A stretch of DNA of 64,000 nucleotides from Lampris incognitus. Lineage: Eukaryota > Chordata > Actinopteri > Lampriformes > Lampridae. Under the pieces are notes generated by a model. That model was not told the DNA's origin. It saw only the letters and a list, made by a program, of their open reading frames with translations, and did no database searches. Position numbers and translations under genes: made by a program. Positions 54,826 to 64,000 of this stretch are shown one piece after another (position 1 is the stretch's first letter; each line of letters opens with the position of its first letter). Location: contig NC_079216.1 in assembly GCF_029633865.1 (NCBI RefSeq), positions 18,034,005-18,098,004 of the forward strand, given 5' to 3'.

Positions 54826-57800
54826 TATGGCAGACATAAGAACGGGCAGCTTAAATTTAAATGGTGCAAGAAATGGTGGAAAAAGGGCCTGTCTTTTCAA
54901 GCTGTGTGCTCTAAAAAGTTAGACGCGTTTTTTGTACAAGAGACACACAGTACCACTGATAACGAGGCTGACTGGAGGAAAGAATGGACTGGTGAGACCT
55001 TTTTAAGTCACAAAACCAGGAACAGTGTTGGAGTTGGTATTCTTTTTTCCAGGAATTTTATTCCTGTCTGTCGAGTCTGAGGAAGTTATTAAAGGCCGCC
55101 TGTTAAAATTAACAGCAGTGTATGGTGTTTATTAATATTTATGCTCCAGCTGTGGGAGTGGAGAGTTTAGTCTTCCTGGATACTTTAAATGAAGTTATTG
55201 AGAACTAGAACAACCCCGCTACAATGTAGCGGTTTGGTTATCCACTCGTCTAAATCTCCCTCCTCTTCATCCTGCCAGCTAACCGCCTTCCCCCTGCCCC
55301 TAAACCCCACACCCCACTCCAACTCCCTCCCCCCAAATGCTCAGAATCATCTGAATTGCCGAGAAAAGTGGTTTTTAGCCATTTTTAGAAAATGCATATT
55401 TTGCATAATTATGCATAATTATTATAATTACATTATAATTACATTTTAATTTTCTGCTATTTTTCTGGTCCTCTCTGGAACAATACCTACCACCTCCAAA
55501 AAAAAATTAGGATCATAAGTGCATTTTTGCAAAAATGCATATATTTTGCATAATGCCAAAACATTTCTAAGTCCCAGAAGATTTTTTTATATAGGTGAAA
55601 AAATGAAAGATGCTCAGAATCATCTGAAATGCCGAGAAAAGTGGTTTTTAGCCATTTTTAGAAAATGCATATTTTGCATATTTATGCATAATTATGCGTG
55701 CATAATTTTAATGTTCTGCTATTTTTTATAGGTGCCCCTGATCATCCCCAATAACCTCCAAAAAGAATCAAGGCCCCAAGTGCTTTAGTTTGGCCGTTTA
55801 TAGACTCTCACACAGACACACACCACATACCAGACACACATTGTGAAAATACAGGAGTAGAAGATTGTACCAGTAAGGACTACTTATTCATTGGTGGAGA
55901 TTTCGATTGTACTGAGGACAGCAGGTTGGACAGGAACCATGCAGAGCCTCATGCTGCCTCTCGCAGTCATCTGGTTCATCTCACTGAGGCTCATGAACTG
56001 TGTGATGTGTGGAGAGGGTTTCAAAACAAACAGAGACAATACACCTGGACACATGTTAAGGATACTTGATGTCTATGGTCAGGCTTTATCATTTCTATTG
56101 CTTGAAACATCAGTTTAATGTGTTCAAAAGTTGTATCATCAGCCCTGTTGGTTTTTCTGACCACTCACTAGTAATGGTTTCTGTCTTTATAAAATGTGTA
56201 AAATCCAATAGTGCCTATTGGCATTTTAACACAGCCTTACTAGAGGATAGAAACTTCAAGGACACTTTTGTCTGTTTTTGGAAAAACCGCCAAAGTAAAA
56301 TATCTGATTTTGTGTCTGTACAGCAGTGGTGGGATATTGGAAAAGTCCAAATAAGGCAACTGTGTCAACAGTACACTCGGAATGTCACACGAACCTTAAT
56401 GACTTCAGTTAAAGCTCTGTAGTCTGTAGTAGAGGAACTCTAAGGTTTAGCTGAGGCCACAGGAGACCAACACCATACTGAGGCACTCGCAGCGAAAAAG
56501 TCTCGTTTGAACAATTTCCTGGGTGTTTCAGCTCAGGGTGCTTTGGTCAGGTCCTGCTTTCAACATGTAGCCCGGATGGATGTCCCATCACACTTTTTCT
56601 TTGGCCTGGAGTGTAAGAATGGACAAAAGAGGTTCATTCACAGCTTAAAATCTGACACTGGGCAGTTGCTGACTGACCATACTGCAATTCGTAAGTGTGC
56701 TGTCAGCTTCTACAGTAACAGAGAGGAGCAGGCAGTGTCTCAGAGTTTTTACACCGATCTCCCTCAGGTTGAACAGCAGACTAATGTAGAGTTGGAAGCA
56801 GCTCTTTCCTCTGATGACCTCCATGCTGCTCTGCAGAGTATGCAGAGTGGGAAAGCTCCTGGAATTGGTGGTCTACCTGTTGATTTTTACAAAACTTTCT
56901 CGTCGGTGGTCGGGGGGGATCTGCAAGCAGTGCTAAATGACAGTCTCGCCAGAGGGCATCTGCCATTAAGCTGCAGGAGGGAGGTTCTCACCTTGCTGAC
57001 CAAGAAAGGTGATGCACGGTCCATCAAAAACTCGAGGCCTGTGTCCCTGTTTTGCACTGATTACAAGCTCCTCTCAAAAGTGTTAGCAATCAGACTGAGT
57101 AAAGTGATGAGACAGGTGATTCATTGTGACCAGACCTACTGTGTACCTGGCAGGTTGATTTCAGATAATATCATTCTGATTCGAGACTTTTTAGAGATCT
57201 GTAGGCTGTTTGGCCTCAATGCCGGCATCATATCCATTTATCAAGAAAAAGCCTTTGATCGTGTTGAGCATGAATATCTATGGCTCACATTGAGGACCTT
57301 TCATTTTGGTCCTGGCTTTATTAACAAAATTAAGGTTCTATAATGTGACATTCAGAGTGTGCTGAAAATTAATGGTGCTCCTTTTCAAATGCAAAGGTGA
57401 ATTAAACAAGGCTGCACCCTCTCAGGCATGTTGTATCCCCTGGCATTTGAGCCCCTGTTACACAAACTTAGATCTGACCTTCAGGGTATAACTATACCAT
57501 GCTGTAGTCCACCCTTAAAACTGTCAGCCTACGCAGATGATTTAGCAGTTCTGGTGAACAGTCAGCAGGATATTGACATGTTGGAGAGGAACATCGTCCA
57601 GTTTGGCTTAATATCTTCGGCCAAAGTTAACTGGATCAAAAGTGAAGCTGTCGGTGTTGGGGTGTACTGGAGAAAAAGCTCCGTTTGCCTGGGGGGGTGA
57701 TTTGGAAGGGGGGGGCTGAAATATTTAGGAGTGTTTCTGGGTGATCAGTCTGTTGTTCTTAAAACTGGGAAAATGTTCATGAAAAGGTCACAGTTCAGTT

Positions 57801-59345
57801 GGCAAAATGGAGGTGGATTTTAACCAGGATGTCCTACAGAGGTCGAGTCCTGATCACCAACAACTTGATATCATCAATTTTATGGCATCACCTGTCAGTT
57901 GTTGACCCCCCCCCCTCCCCCACAAGACCTGCTGTCCAAAATCCAGGCTCTTCTTGTCGACTTCTTCTGGGACAAACTGCACTGGGTACCTCAGAGTATG
58001 CTGTATCTGCCGAGGGTTGAAGGAGGGCAGGGCCTGATCCACCTGAGCAGCAGGGGGGCTACCTTCCATTTGCAGTCCCTACAAAGGTTTCTGTACGGTC
58101 CTGCTGAGTTAGTGTGGAGGTTGCTGGCTTGCACCATTCTGAGTCAGCTAGGTGGCCTGGGACAGCAGATCTTTGGTTTTGGTGGACTTAAAGCAGCTTA
58201 GCATCAAGGACCTACCTGACTTCTACTGTGGGCTGTTCAAGGTGTGGAATTTGTTAAACAAAGAGAGACTGAAACAACACGGCTCTTTGTTTTGGCTGCT
58301 CCAGGAACCAATCATACATGGCATCGATTTCAGTGCAGTCTGTCAAGTGGGGCCAACTCTGCTGAGGCGGTTCTGTGTGTCGAACATGGTGACTCTGGGA
58401 CATGTAGTTCAGCTTGCAAGCCCAGACATGGACAATGCAGATCCTCTTGCCTCCCGCTTAGAGCTGAGATCAACTCGTGTCATCACGCTGCTGCTTAACA
58501 AATGGAGGGAAGCGCCCACAAGTGGTGAGCGGACACTGTTGATCCAGTATTATAATGGCTCTGTTAGACCTGATGAGGATGATGTTTTCCCTTCAATGAT
58601 ATTTCCCCAGATTTTAAGGACTGTACAGGACCTCTTTTAAAAAGTGAGAATCCCTCTGTGTTTTCCTTTTAGGATCCAAATGGAAGGTCAGTGTACAAAA
58701 TGTTTGTTAAAGTTCTGCACAGGGACAAATTACATGGTAAACCTGACACCCTATGGAGAGCTCACTTAGGTCTGAGTGACAGTTTTGGTCCTGAGTGGAG
58801 AGCGCTGTACAAACCACCATTGGTCAAAAGAGCTGCAGACCTGCAGTGGAGGGTTTAACATGGCATCGTGGCTGTTAATGCTTTTGTCTCTGTCATTAAT
58901 TCTGATGTTAGCCATGATTGCCCATTTTGCTCTAATCGTGAAACTGTCTTCCATTGCTTCATGGAATGTTGTCGACTGCTGCCACTGTTTACATTACTAG
59001 AAAATGTGTTTGGGTTGTTTGGAGAGGTCTTTTCCAAACCCATGTTCATTCTGGGCTACAGGTACTCTCAGAAAAACAAGGCCAAATGCCAGCTTTTTAA
59101 TTTCATTCTGGGGCGTGCAAAGATGGCCGTGTACCTGAGCAGAAGAAACAGAATGGAGGACGCTGGGGATGATGCTGATGCTGTTTTTGTGTTTATAAAA
59201 ATGTTAAGAGCTCGTTTAAAAGTAGATTTTTGCTACTTCAAAATGGTGGAAGATCTGGGAAGTTTTCGCAGTGTGTGGTGTTACAGAAATGTGCTTTGCT
59301 GTGTTGTTGATGATGAGCTGACCTTGGGGAGTGTACTGACATGAT
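54826..59345 (+). pseudogene. Tx1 LINE ORF2 (endonuclease-reverse transcriptase), broken
   Basis: The endonuclease begins near 54826 (ADIRTGSLNLNGA and FFVQETHST), is interrupted, and resumes at 55867 (GGDFDCTEDSRLDRNHAE). Open stretches at 56066-56422, 56507-57343, 57428-57700, 57799-58201, 58152-58640 and 58868-59344 cover the rest, with YADD near 57535. The last stretch is open for 158 codons and carries a CX2C...HX4C-type finger. Stops and shifts prevent expression as one protein. Confidence 0.88.
55204..55862. mobile_element. unclassified insert with an internal duplication
   Basis: Endonuclease sequence stops after gaagttattgagaa and resumes at attgtaccagt. The insert starts with the small palindrome ccgctacaatgtagcgg. 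It contains two copies, at 55337-55440 and 55607-55700, of a segment with gctcagaatcatctgaa and gccatttttagaaaatgcat. The family is unknown. Confidence 0.65.
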
Positions 59346-59445
59346 TTAGATTCTGTGAATCTTGTGTTAGAGACCATGTTGGTTTTTATCCCGCTTATTT
59401 TGTTGTAACTTTTATGTAATTCTTATTAGTGTTGTTGAAAATCAA

Positions 59446-59487
59446 ATCTCTCTCTTTCTCTCTCTATCTGTCTCTCGCTCTCTCTCT
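59446..59487 (+). repeat. (CT)n microsatellite between two Tx1 copies
   Basis: About 42 bp of imperfect (CT)n joins the 3' end of the long Tx1 copy to the 5' end of a second copy. Confidence 0.9.
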
Positions 59488-59890
59488 CGAGCGGAAGTGC
59501 GAGTGAGTCAACGGAATGATGGCGGTTTTTTGCTTCGGTGTGAGTGAAAATTCGATGCTTTCTCTTTATCGATCTGTTCTGTGTTTATGTTCGTGCTTAG
59601 TTTGTTGTTATTAGGTGGTGGTGGTGAAGTTTCGGGATTAGTTTGGTGGTGCGGTTGGCAGCCGGGCACTGTGCCTGTTGTCAGTGGTTGTGCAGAGCAG
59701 GAGAAGCTGACACGCCGACACGCGGTTAAAGTATTACCGAGTGTGGGCTGTTGGGTGGAGGAGGCCAGCTGTGCTGTCGGAGAGGTTGTCGGCTTTGAAA
59801 GTGTGAAGTCTGCTTCTCGCGTGAATAAAGCTATTGTCATTTTCCTAGGCGATGTGGCCAAAGTCAAAAAAGTCGTCGAAAATGGCGTAA
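59488..59890 (+). mobile_element. Tx1-clade LINE, 5' end of a second copy
   Basis: It starts cgagcggaagtgcgagtgag after (CT)n and follows the 53206-53590 sequence (SVKSASRVNKAIVIFLGDVA aligns with SVKSTSRMNSGVVVFLDSTD). It stops at about 59890, so this copy is 3'-truncated or cut by later events. Confidence 0.8.
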
Positions 59891-59948
59891 GTGCTCAGCA
59901 ATTTCACTGCTGGCCTTGTTTCTCAATGGCTTCAGCCAAACATATCTG

Positions 59949-60389
59949 CTAAACACATCTTGCACCGTTATTCGTAAATTGGGCCTGTAAATGATGATAA
60001 TTCCTGCATTGGTTGAGTTGTGATTGGATCCTTGCCTCACTGATTCCTTTGTATTTCTTTCTAAAGAGCATCATTAGTTTTCTTGCCCCGGAGCCTTTCG
60101 TGTTTGCTACGCCATTCTCCACCAAGTCGGGAATTGAGCCTCTTTTTGCCACTCTCTTTCCATCACATAGGACAGTCTTGCCATCATCGCCTAGAGAGAA
60201 GCGGCCCCTATTCCTCCAGAATCTTATAACAGCATTGCGTTGCACTTTTGTTCGCATTTTAACAGGGACATCAAACTTTCCTTGTAGTAACTGGGAGATG
60301 GTTTTGTAGGTTTCATCATCCATTGGCTGGTGACCATAACCACAGCACATGGCTACAAGAGCCAGTAGCAATATAATTCCAAGTTTCAT
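59949..60389 (-). CDS. small ORF with signal peptide, function unknown
   Basis: An intact 146-codon ORF if read from the Met at 60389; an upstream in-frame Met at 60422 would add 11 residues. The start MKLGIILLLALVAMCCGYG is a good signal peptide, so a secreted product is likely. The mature part is basic: a segment NAVIRFWRNRGRFSLGDDGK, then DGKRVAKRGSIPDLVENGV, GSGARKLMMLFRKKYKGISE and a Cys near the C-terminus. The GARKL...Y.GIS pattern faintly recalls a region before integrase domains in retroelement-derived proteins, but I do not recognise the family. It stands alone between a LINE fragment and a repeat cluster, and is unbroken while its neighbours are decayed. No intron or promoter was identified. 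Confidence 0.45.
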   Translation of the reverse strand: MKLGIILLLALVAMCCGYGHQPMDDETYKTISQLLQGKFDVPVKMRTKVQRNAVIRFWRNRGRFSLGDDGKTVLCDGKRVAKRGSIPDLVENGVANTKGSGARKLMMLFRKKYKGISEARIQSQLNQCRNYHHLQAQFTNNGARCV

Positions 60390-60422
60390 TCTGTTGAAAG
60401 ATATGTAGGCTATTATATTCAT

Positions 60423-60842
60423 TAAAATTAGAATGCTGAAATCTCCTCATTTACTTATTGATGTATGACTGCAATATGCATGATTATTATTATAGTAAAA
60501 ATGAAAGAATGACAAGCATGGCTAGCATGATTACTGTCCTGTTATTAGCATTAATGCAAATCCTAAAAGTATCTTTTCAAATCCTTGATATTCTGTCCTT
60601 TACAGCATTATAACTTTATAAACTATTAATGTCCAAATTTGTTGAGTTGAAAATTTGAGATGGTGTAAGACAAACCTTTTAAAATGATCATGATCCAACT
60701 GAGAAAAAACGTGTGGAAGTAGCTTGGAGGTAGCTTTGAGGAAGAGTAGAGCATTCATGCATGTCCAACTTTGACCTGTCGGTGGCGCTAGACCTCTCGA
60801 GCTTGCGTTGCTTAAACAGTATCACCACTTGAATCCAATTAT
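60423..60842. other. no recognised feature
   Basis: AT-rich sequence upstream of the small - strand ORF. A promoter could lie here but none was identified. Confidence 0.5.
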
Positions 60843-60854
60843 GGGTGGTCTGCT

Positions 60855-61125
60855 GTTAAATTATTACAATATTGGGTAATTATTACATTATCAGGACCAG
60901 GGAAATGAAGGCTAACCTGATAATGTAATAACGTCCCGTTAATGTAACACATTATTACATTATTGGTAAAAGGTTTATTACATTATTGGGAAATGCACTT
61001 TATTACATTATCAGGAAGTTATTACATTATCAGGTTTTATTGCATTTTCAATGGACTCAAGAGCAGATTTTTATTACATTATCGGGGTTATTACATTATT
61101 GGGAATTTATTACATTATCAGGTTC
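60855..61125 (+). repeat. cluster of a 16-bp motif
   Basis: ttattacattatcagg and close variants (ttattacattattggg, ttattacattatcggg) occur about nine times at irregular spacing, with one inverted copy (cctgataatgtaataa) near 60918. It looks like the subterminal region of a DNA transposon. Confidence 0.8.
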
Positions 61126-61410
61126 TACATGCGTGGGTATCTATATCAGTATTCGGTCATTGGTTCCGCCCCAGGGTGGGATGTCCCCCAGGCATCCTTG
61201 CAAGGCACCGCTGTGGGTTCCTCAATGACCTGCGAGGCCTATGTGTAGCGTGTGGGTACATAGGTGCTAAATACAAGCAGCAAGCGTTTCTTCATTGCAC
61301 ACAGCAGAGTTGTATATAAGTAATACAAAGTGTAGTTAACTGAGGGAGGCTAGGCCGTTTCTACAAGCATAGAGACATAAACACAGAATGCATGCTTTAT
61401 GGGTCCTCCT
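61126..61410. other. unassigned, next to the retrovirus end
   Basis: This is where a 3' LTR of the - strand provirus would be expected, but no LTR ends or repeat copy were found. A tatataa-type sequence is at 61313. Confidence 0.3.
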
Positions 61411-62400
61411 TCAGACAGGGCTGTCCAGGGGGCTGTCTGGGTCATCCAAATCCAACTCGCTGAGGTCCGGTCCCTCTAGGCCCCCTTCGTCTCGTGGGGG
61501 ATGGTCCATACCGAACATCCCAGAATGGTATCTGTTGAGAGAGTGGTTATCCTCCCTAAAAGACCCTGTCTCACCTTTTAACAGGCTCTCTCCATCTGGG
61601 TTGAGAGGCCTGAGCAATTCTACTTCTTTCATCTGGTAGGGCAGGGGGAGGGATGTTATACTAGATTTCATGTGTTTGTCCATGCATCAAATGCATAAGG
61701 CCTTGTACATAGGTATACAGAAACAAACTCCAATAATCAACACTAATATTATGACCAATATGGGTCTGGCCAGAGAGGACAGCCAATTTCCCCATTTGCT
61801 GAACCATTTTGACATCCAGTTTCCAAATGGGTCATTTACCCCCGAATGTTCCTGGATCTCGTCTGAGAGCATCTTTAGACCTGTCAATGCCCTGGTAAGT
61901 GTGCCATCAGGCGCCGTGTTATTTGGGATAAAAGTACAACACTGAGAGCCGAACATTGCACATACACCTGCCGAATGTCGGGTGCTGCCCCGTCATTCCA
62001 CAGAAGTATATGTCATAACCTCTCCATGCCTGGAGATTCCCCCCACAGTTAATTACATCACATAGGTCGAATTGGAAAGTGTAGCTTTTCCCTGTAGTAT
62101 AATTTAGTTCTATTCCCCCTTAAATTGATAAACATTTATCCCTTAGAGCTGTGTTGACTGCTCTTTTAGTTATGTGGTGGTGTAATTGGGTCAGATTGGT
62201 ATCATTAGCGATATCAGTTAGTGGGGTTCCAGGTCTCTTAATATGAATTTCATGACTCTAGGTTAGATCGTTCTCGTAAGGCCTGAGCCATTTTCCACCA
62301 CAACAGTGGTCCTGCTATCATCAGTGAGAGACACCATAGGGTGATCAGTCCCTGGAGTCTGTCACATCCGAGTAGCCTAAATGGATTTCCTGTGTCATGT
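61411..62400 (-). pseudogene. retroviral env remnants
   Basis: A leader-like hydrophobic stretch follows integrase near 62390-62250, in an overlapping frame. A frameshifted surface-protein remnant follows (to about 61960). The transmembrane subunit (61956-61687) shows a CX6CC motif at its start and a long hydrophobic segment near its end. A TGA separates it from an in-frame 90-codon cytoplasmic-tail-like segment (61683-61411). The frameshift, deletion and stop make the gene inactive. Confidence 0.75.
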
Positions 62401-63195
62401 CTAGGTCTCGTCGGGGTTGTCATAGTCACTGTCGAGGTCCTTCAGGTTTTTTCTAATGTCAGTCAGTGTCCGCTCGGTCGGAGCGTCTGTCTTGCAGCAC
62501 TGAGTCTTGTGCCACCAGTTGCTTAGTCTGTCTGTTTGCAACCAGACTTGTAGGGAGTAGTCAGTAGCTTGGGCCACTTGGAATGGGCCGAGCCAACGTG
62601 GTTCACTCCAATTTCTTCGGTGTTGTTTCCTCAACACCCATTCCCCTATTTCCACCGGTGGTGGGACGACGTCGTCTGAATCATGCAGAAGTGCTTCCTG
62701 TACCTGTGAGGACAAACACTTCACCGCTATGTTAAGCATTGTTACATAATCACCAATTTCTTCTCTTTGTCCTATAAGAGTGTGTCCGTCTGTGGTAGGG
62801 CAAGTGGTAAATGGGCATGGCATTTTTCTACCCGTTAGCACCTCATGAGGGGTTAACCCATGTGCTGCATTTGGTTGAGATCTCATGTTGAACAGTACCA
62901 GTGGTATGGCGTCTAGCCATTTCAGGCTTAATTTGCTACATAATTTTCCCAATTGTTCCTTGATTGTCCTATATGCTCTTTCCACCAGTCCCTGGGAGGC
63001 AGGGTGATAGACTGAGCCGGATTTGTGTTTGATCCCAAACATTTCCTCAACTTTCTGAAGGTCCTCACTTGTGAAGTGGGCACCATTATCTGATCTGATG
63101 GTTCTTGGCAACCCATATCTGGGTATGAGTTCTTTAACCAGCCATTTAATTACTTCCTGTGCTGTTTCCTTCTGAATCACTTGTATTATCCTCAC
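62401..63195 (-). pseudogene. retroviral integrase, C-terminal two thirds
   Basis: An uninterrupted 264-codon ORF. The catalytic core keeps the second Asp (in SDNGAHF) and the Glu (in GLVER). The first catalytic Asp and the N-terminal zinc-binding region lie in the deleted part. The C-terminal domain has the GPF motif. The stretch is open, but without the N-terminal part it cannot be an active integrase. Confidence 0.92.
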
Positions 63196-63980
63196 TCTTA
63201 CTATCTACATTTTGTACAACTTTCTTTTTCCCAGTCTTAGCTTTAGTTGCTGCTTCTTGCTTTATCTTCTTTCCCACATCCATCTCTTTCCACTCTTCGT
63301 CCCCTCTATTCCTACTGTCTGGTTTTTGCATTACGTTCTCGTTCCCTTCCTCTAACTCTTCAGTATGTCTTTCTAAGCTACTAGCATACGCCATTCCTCG
63401 TCTCTCTTGTTCTTGGGCGGTCATTCCCCATAGATCTATTATTCCTTTTTTTTCCCCTCTATCTCGTTCATGTGTTTGCTTATCAGCGCGAGTTTCTGCT
63501 CCAGGTCTGCTTGAGTGACGGGAGCGTCTCCTGCGTTGTCTGGGGCGATGCTTACACCTATGACCCCGCCTTTAACAGCCATAAGAGGGGCCTGTATATC
63601 TTATGCTGTGCCCTGGGGTCGTGTTTTTGACGCCGAGGGTGTTTCTACCAACGGGTTGTGACTATATGGTGGAGGGGCAGTGGGTTGGGTTTCTATAGTC
63701 GGGTAAAGATGTTCCCCTAGTTTAGCCCCCCTTTTTCTGCTTCTTCCTCCTTTATTTTGGTTGCTTTATCCTGCTCTTTTCTGCTTTTCTGCTTTGTCTC
63801 TGGCTGAGTTGGGTTCGGCGTTTTCGGCATAGTCTGTAACATTTCGAAAAACCAGACGGCCATGGTGGCCTGTCTGTCTGCCTCTCGTTCTGCTTTTCGT
63901 ATCTGTGATTTCTTTGTTAGACATCCCATCTGTCCAACTTTTTCTTCCGCCTTAGCCGCTTTAACGCGGGCTTGTGCCTC
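63146..63980 (-). pseudogene. gag-like region, broken
   Basis: Open segments at 63929-63717 and 63424-63146 are highly charged, Lys/Glu-rich and probably coiled-coil. The first starts with MGC, which could be an N-myristoylation site, as in many Gag proteins. A frameshifted segment connects them. The sequence runs directly into integrase near 63170, so the rest of gag and most of pol were lost. The gag label rests on position and composition. Confidence 0.5.
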
Positions 63981-64000
63981 ATATTATTCTAGTTGTTGTG

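Larger units (their letters stand above)
53206..59445 (+). mobile_element. Tx1-clade LINE, near full length, in (CT)n
   Basis: About 6.2 kb. ORF1 region (53440-54590) with a zinc-knuckle remnant, ORF2 region (54826-59345) with endonuclease, reverse transcriptase (DYKLLSKVLAIRLSKVMRQV, KAFDRVEHEYLW, SAYADDLAVLVNSQQDIDML) and a C-terminal Cys/His region (CPFCSNRETVFHCFMECC). It is the type often labelled transposon TX1 149-kDa-like. Both ends abut (CT)n. A foreign insert lies at about 55204-55862. Many frameshifts are present. Confidence 0.92.
61411..64000 (-). mobile_element. endogenous retrovirus, heavily deleted, runs off the window
   Basis: Read on the - strand from the right edge: gag-like sequence, then the second half of integrase, then env pieces. 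Protease, reverse transcriptase, RNase H and the start of integrase are missing, and most of the env surface part is missing or shifted. The integrase and env types suggest a gamma/epsilon-like fish retrovirus. No LTR was identified, and no primer-binding site is in the window. Confidence 0.85.

Overview
This is nuclear DNA of a ray-finned (teleost) fish. Two host genes with spliced exons can be read: the 3' part of spg11 (spatacsin) and the first two exons of an alpha7-type nicotinic acetylcholine receptor gene (chrna7-like). Both are on the + strand. The mobile elements are also typical of teleosts: Tc1 elements with long inverted repeats, L2, RTE, Tx1 and Nimb-like LINEs, several tRNA-headed SINE families, hAT and Harbinger elements and an endogenous retrovirus. 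About half or more of the window is recognisable repeat.

Layout. 1-7.6 kb: a MITE split by an RTE LINE 3' fragment, then a Tc1 transposon (about 2.1-7.54 kb) that was hit by two LINEs, one of them a 3.8-kb L2. 7.62-32.35 kb: sixteen consecutive spg11 coding exons. Their splice phases all agree and they give 1053 codons plus stop, the C-terminal part of spatacsin; the upstream exons lie left of the window. The introns carry a Tx1 LINE 3' fragment, a second RTE fragment, several MITEs, a decayed Harbinger transposon containing a 23-bp minisatellite, six copies of SINE family A, five of SINE family B, and a Tc1 inserted into a SINE. 32.35-43.0 kb: the spg11 3' end, an RTE LINE with a perfect 15-bp target duplication, and a broken hAT transposase gene split by a third SINE family. 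43.04-49.10 kb: chrna7-like exon 1 (signal peptide) and exon 2. Intron 1 holds a 2.2-kb minisatellite. Exon 2 lies between a long (TG)n and a (CA)n tract. The remaining exons were not found and probably lie to the right. 49.9-59.9 kb: a Nimb/I-like LINE on the - strand, then a near full-length Tx1-clade LINE flanked on both sides by (CT)n, followed at once by the 5' end of a second copy. 59.95-60.42 kb: an intact small - strand ORF with a signal peptide and no firm family. 60.8-61.1 kb: a cluster of a 16-bp motif. 61.4-64.0 kb: a - strand endogenous retrovirus with gag-like, integrase and env pieces and large deletions.

How the parts relate. The only conventional genes are spg11 and the chrna7-like gene. 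They are neighbours in the same orientation, about 10.7 kb apart from stop codon to start codon. Everything else is mobile DNA or simple sequence, and much of it is nested. Nesting order and target duplications can be read directly in many places. The most interesting points are a LINE that appears to target (CT)n microsatellites, one copy of which ends just before an spg11 acceptor; TG/CA tracts that bracket exons in both genes; a minisatellite that grew inside a transposase reading frame; and the small secreted-type ORF near 60 kb.

Limits: all families were named by eye from motifs and remembered family features. No database or alignment was run, so clade names for LINEs and SINEs are provisional.
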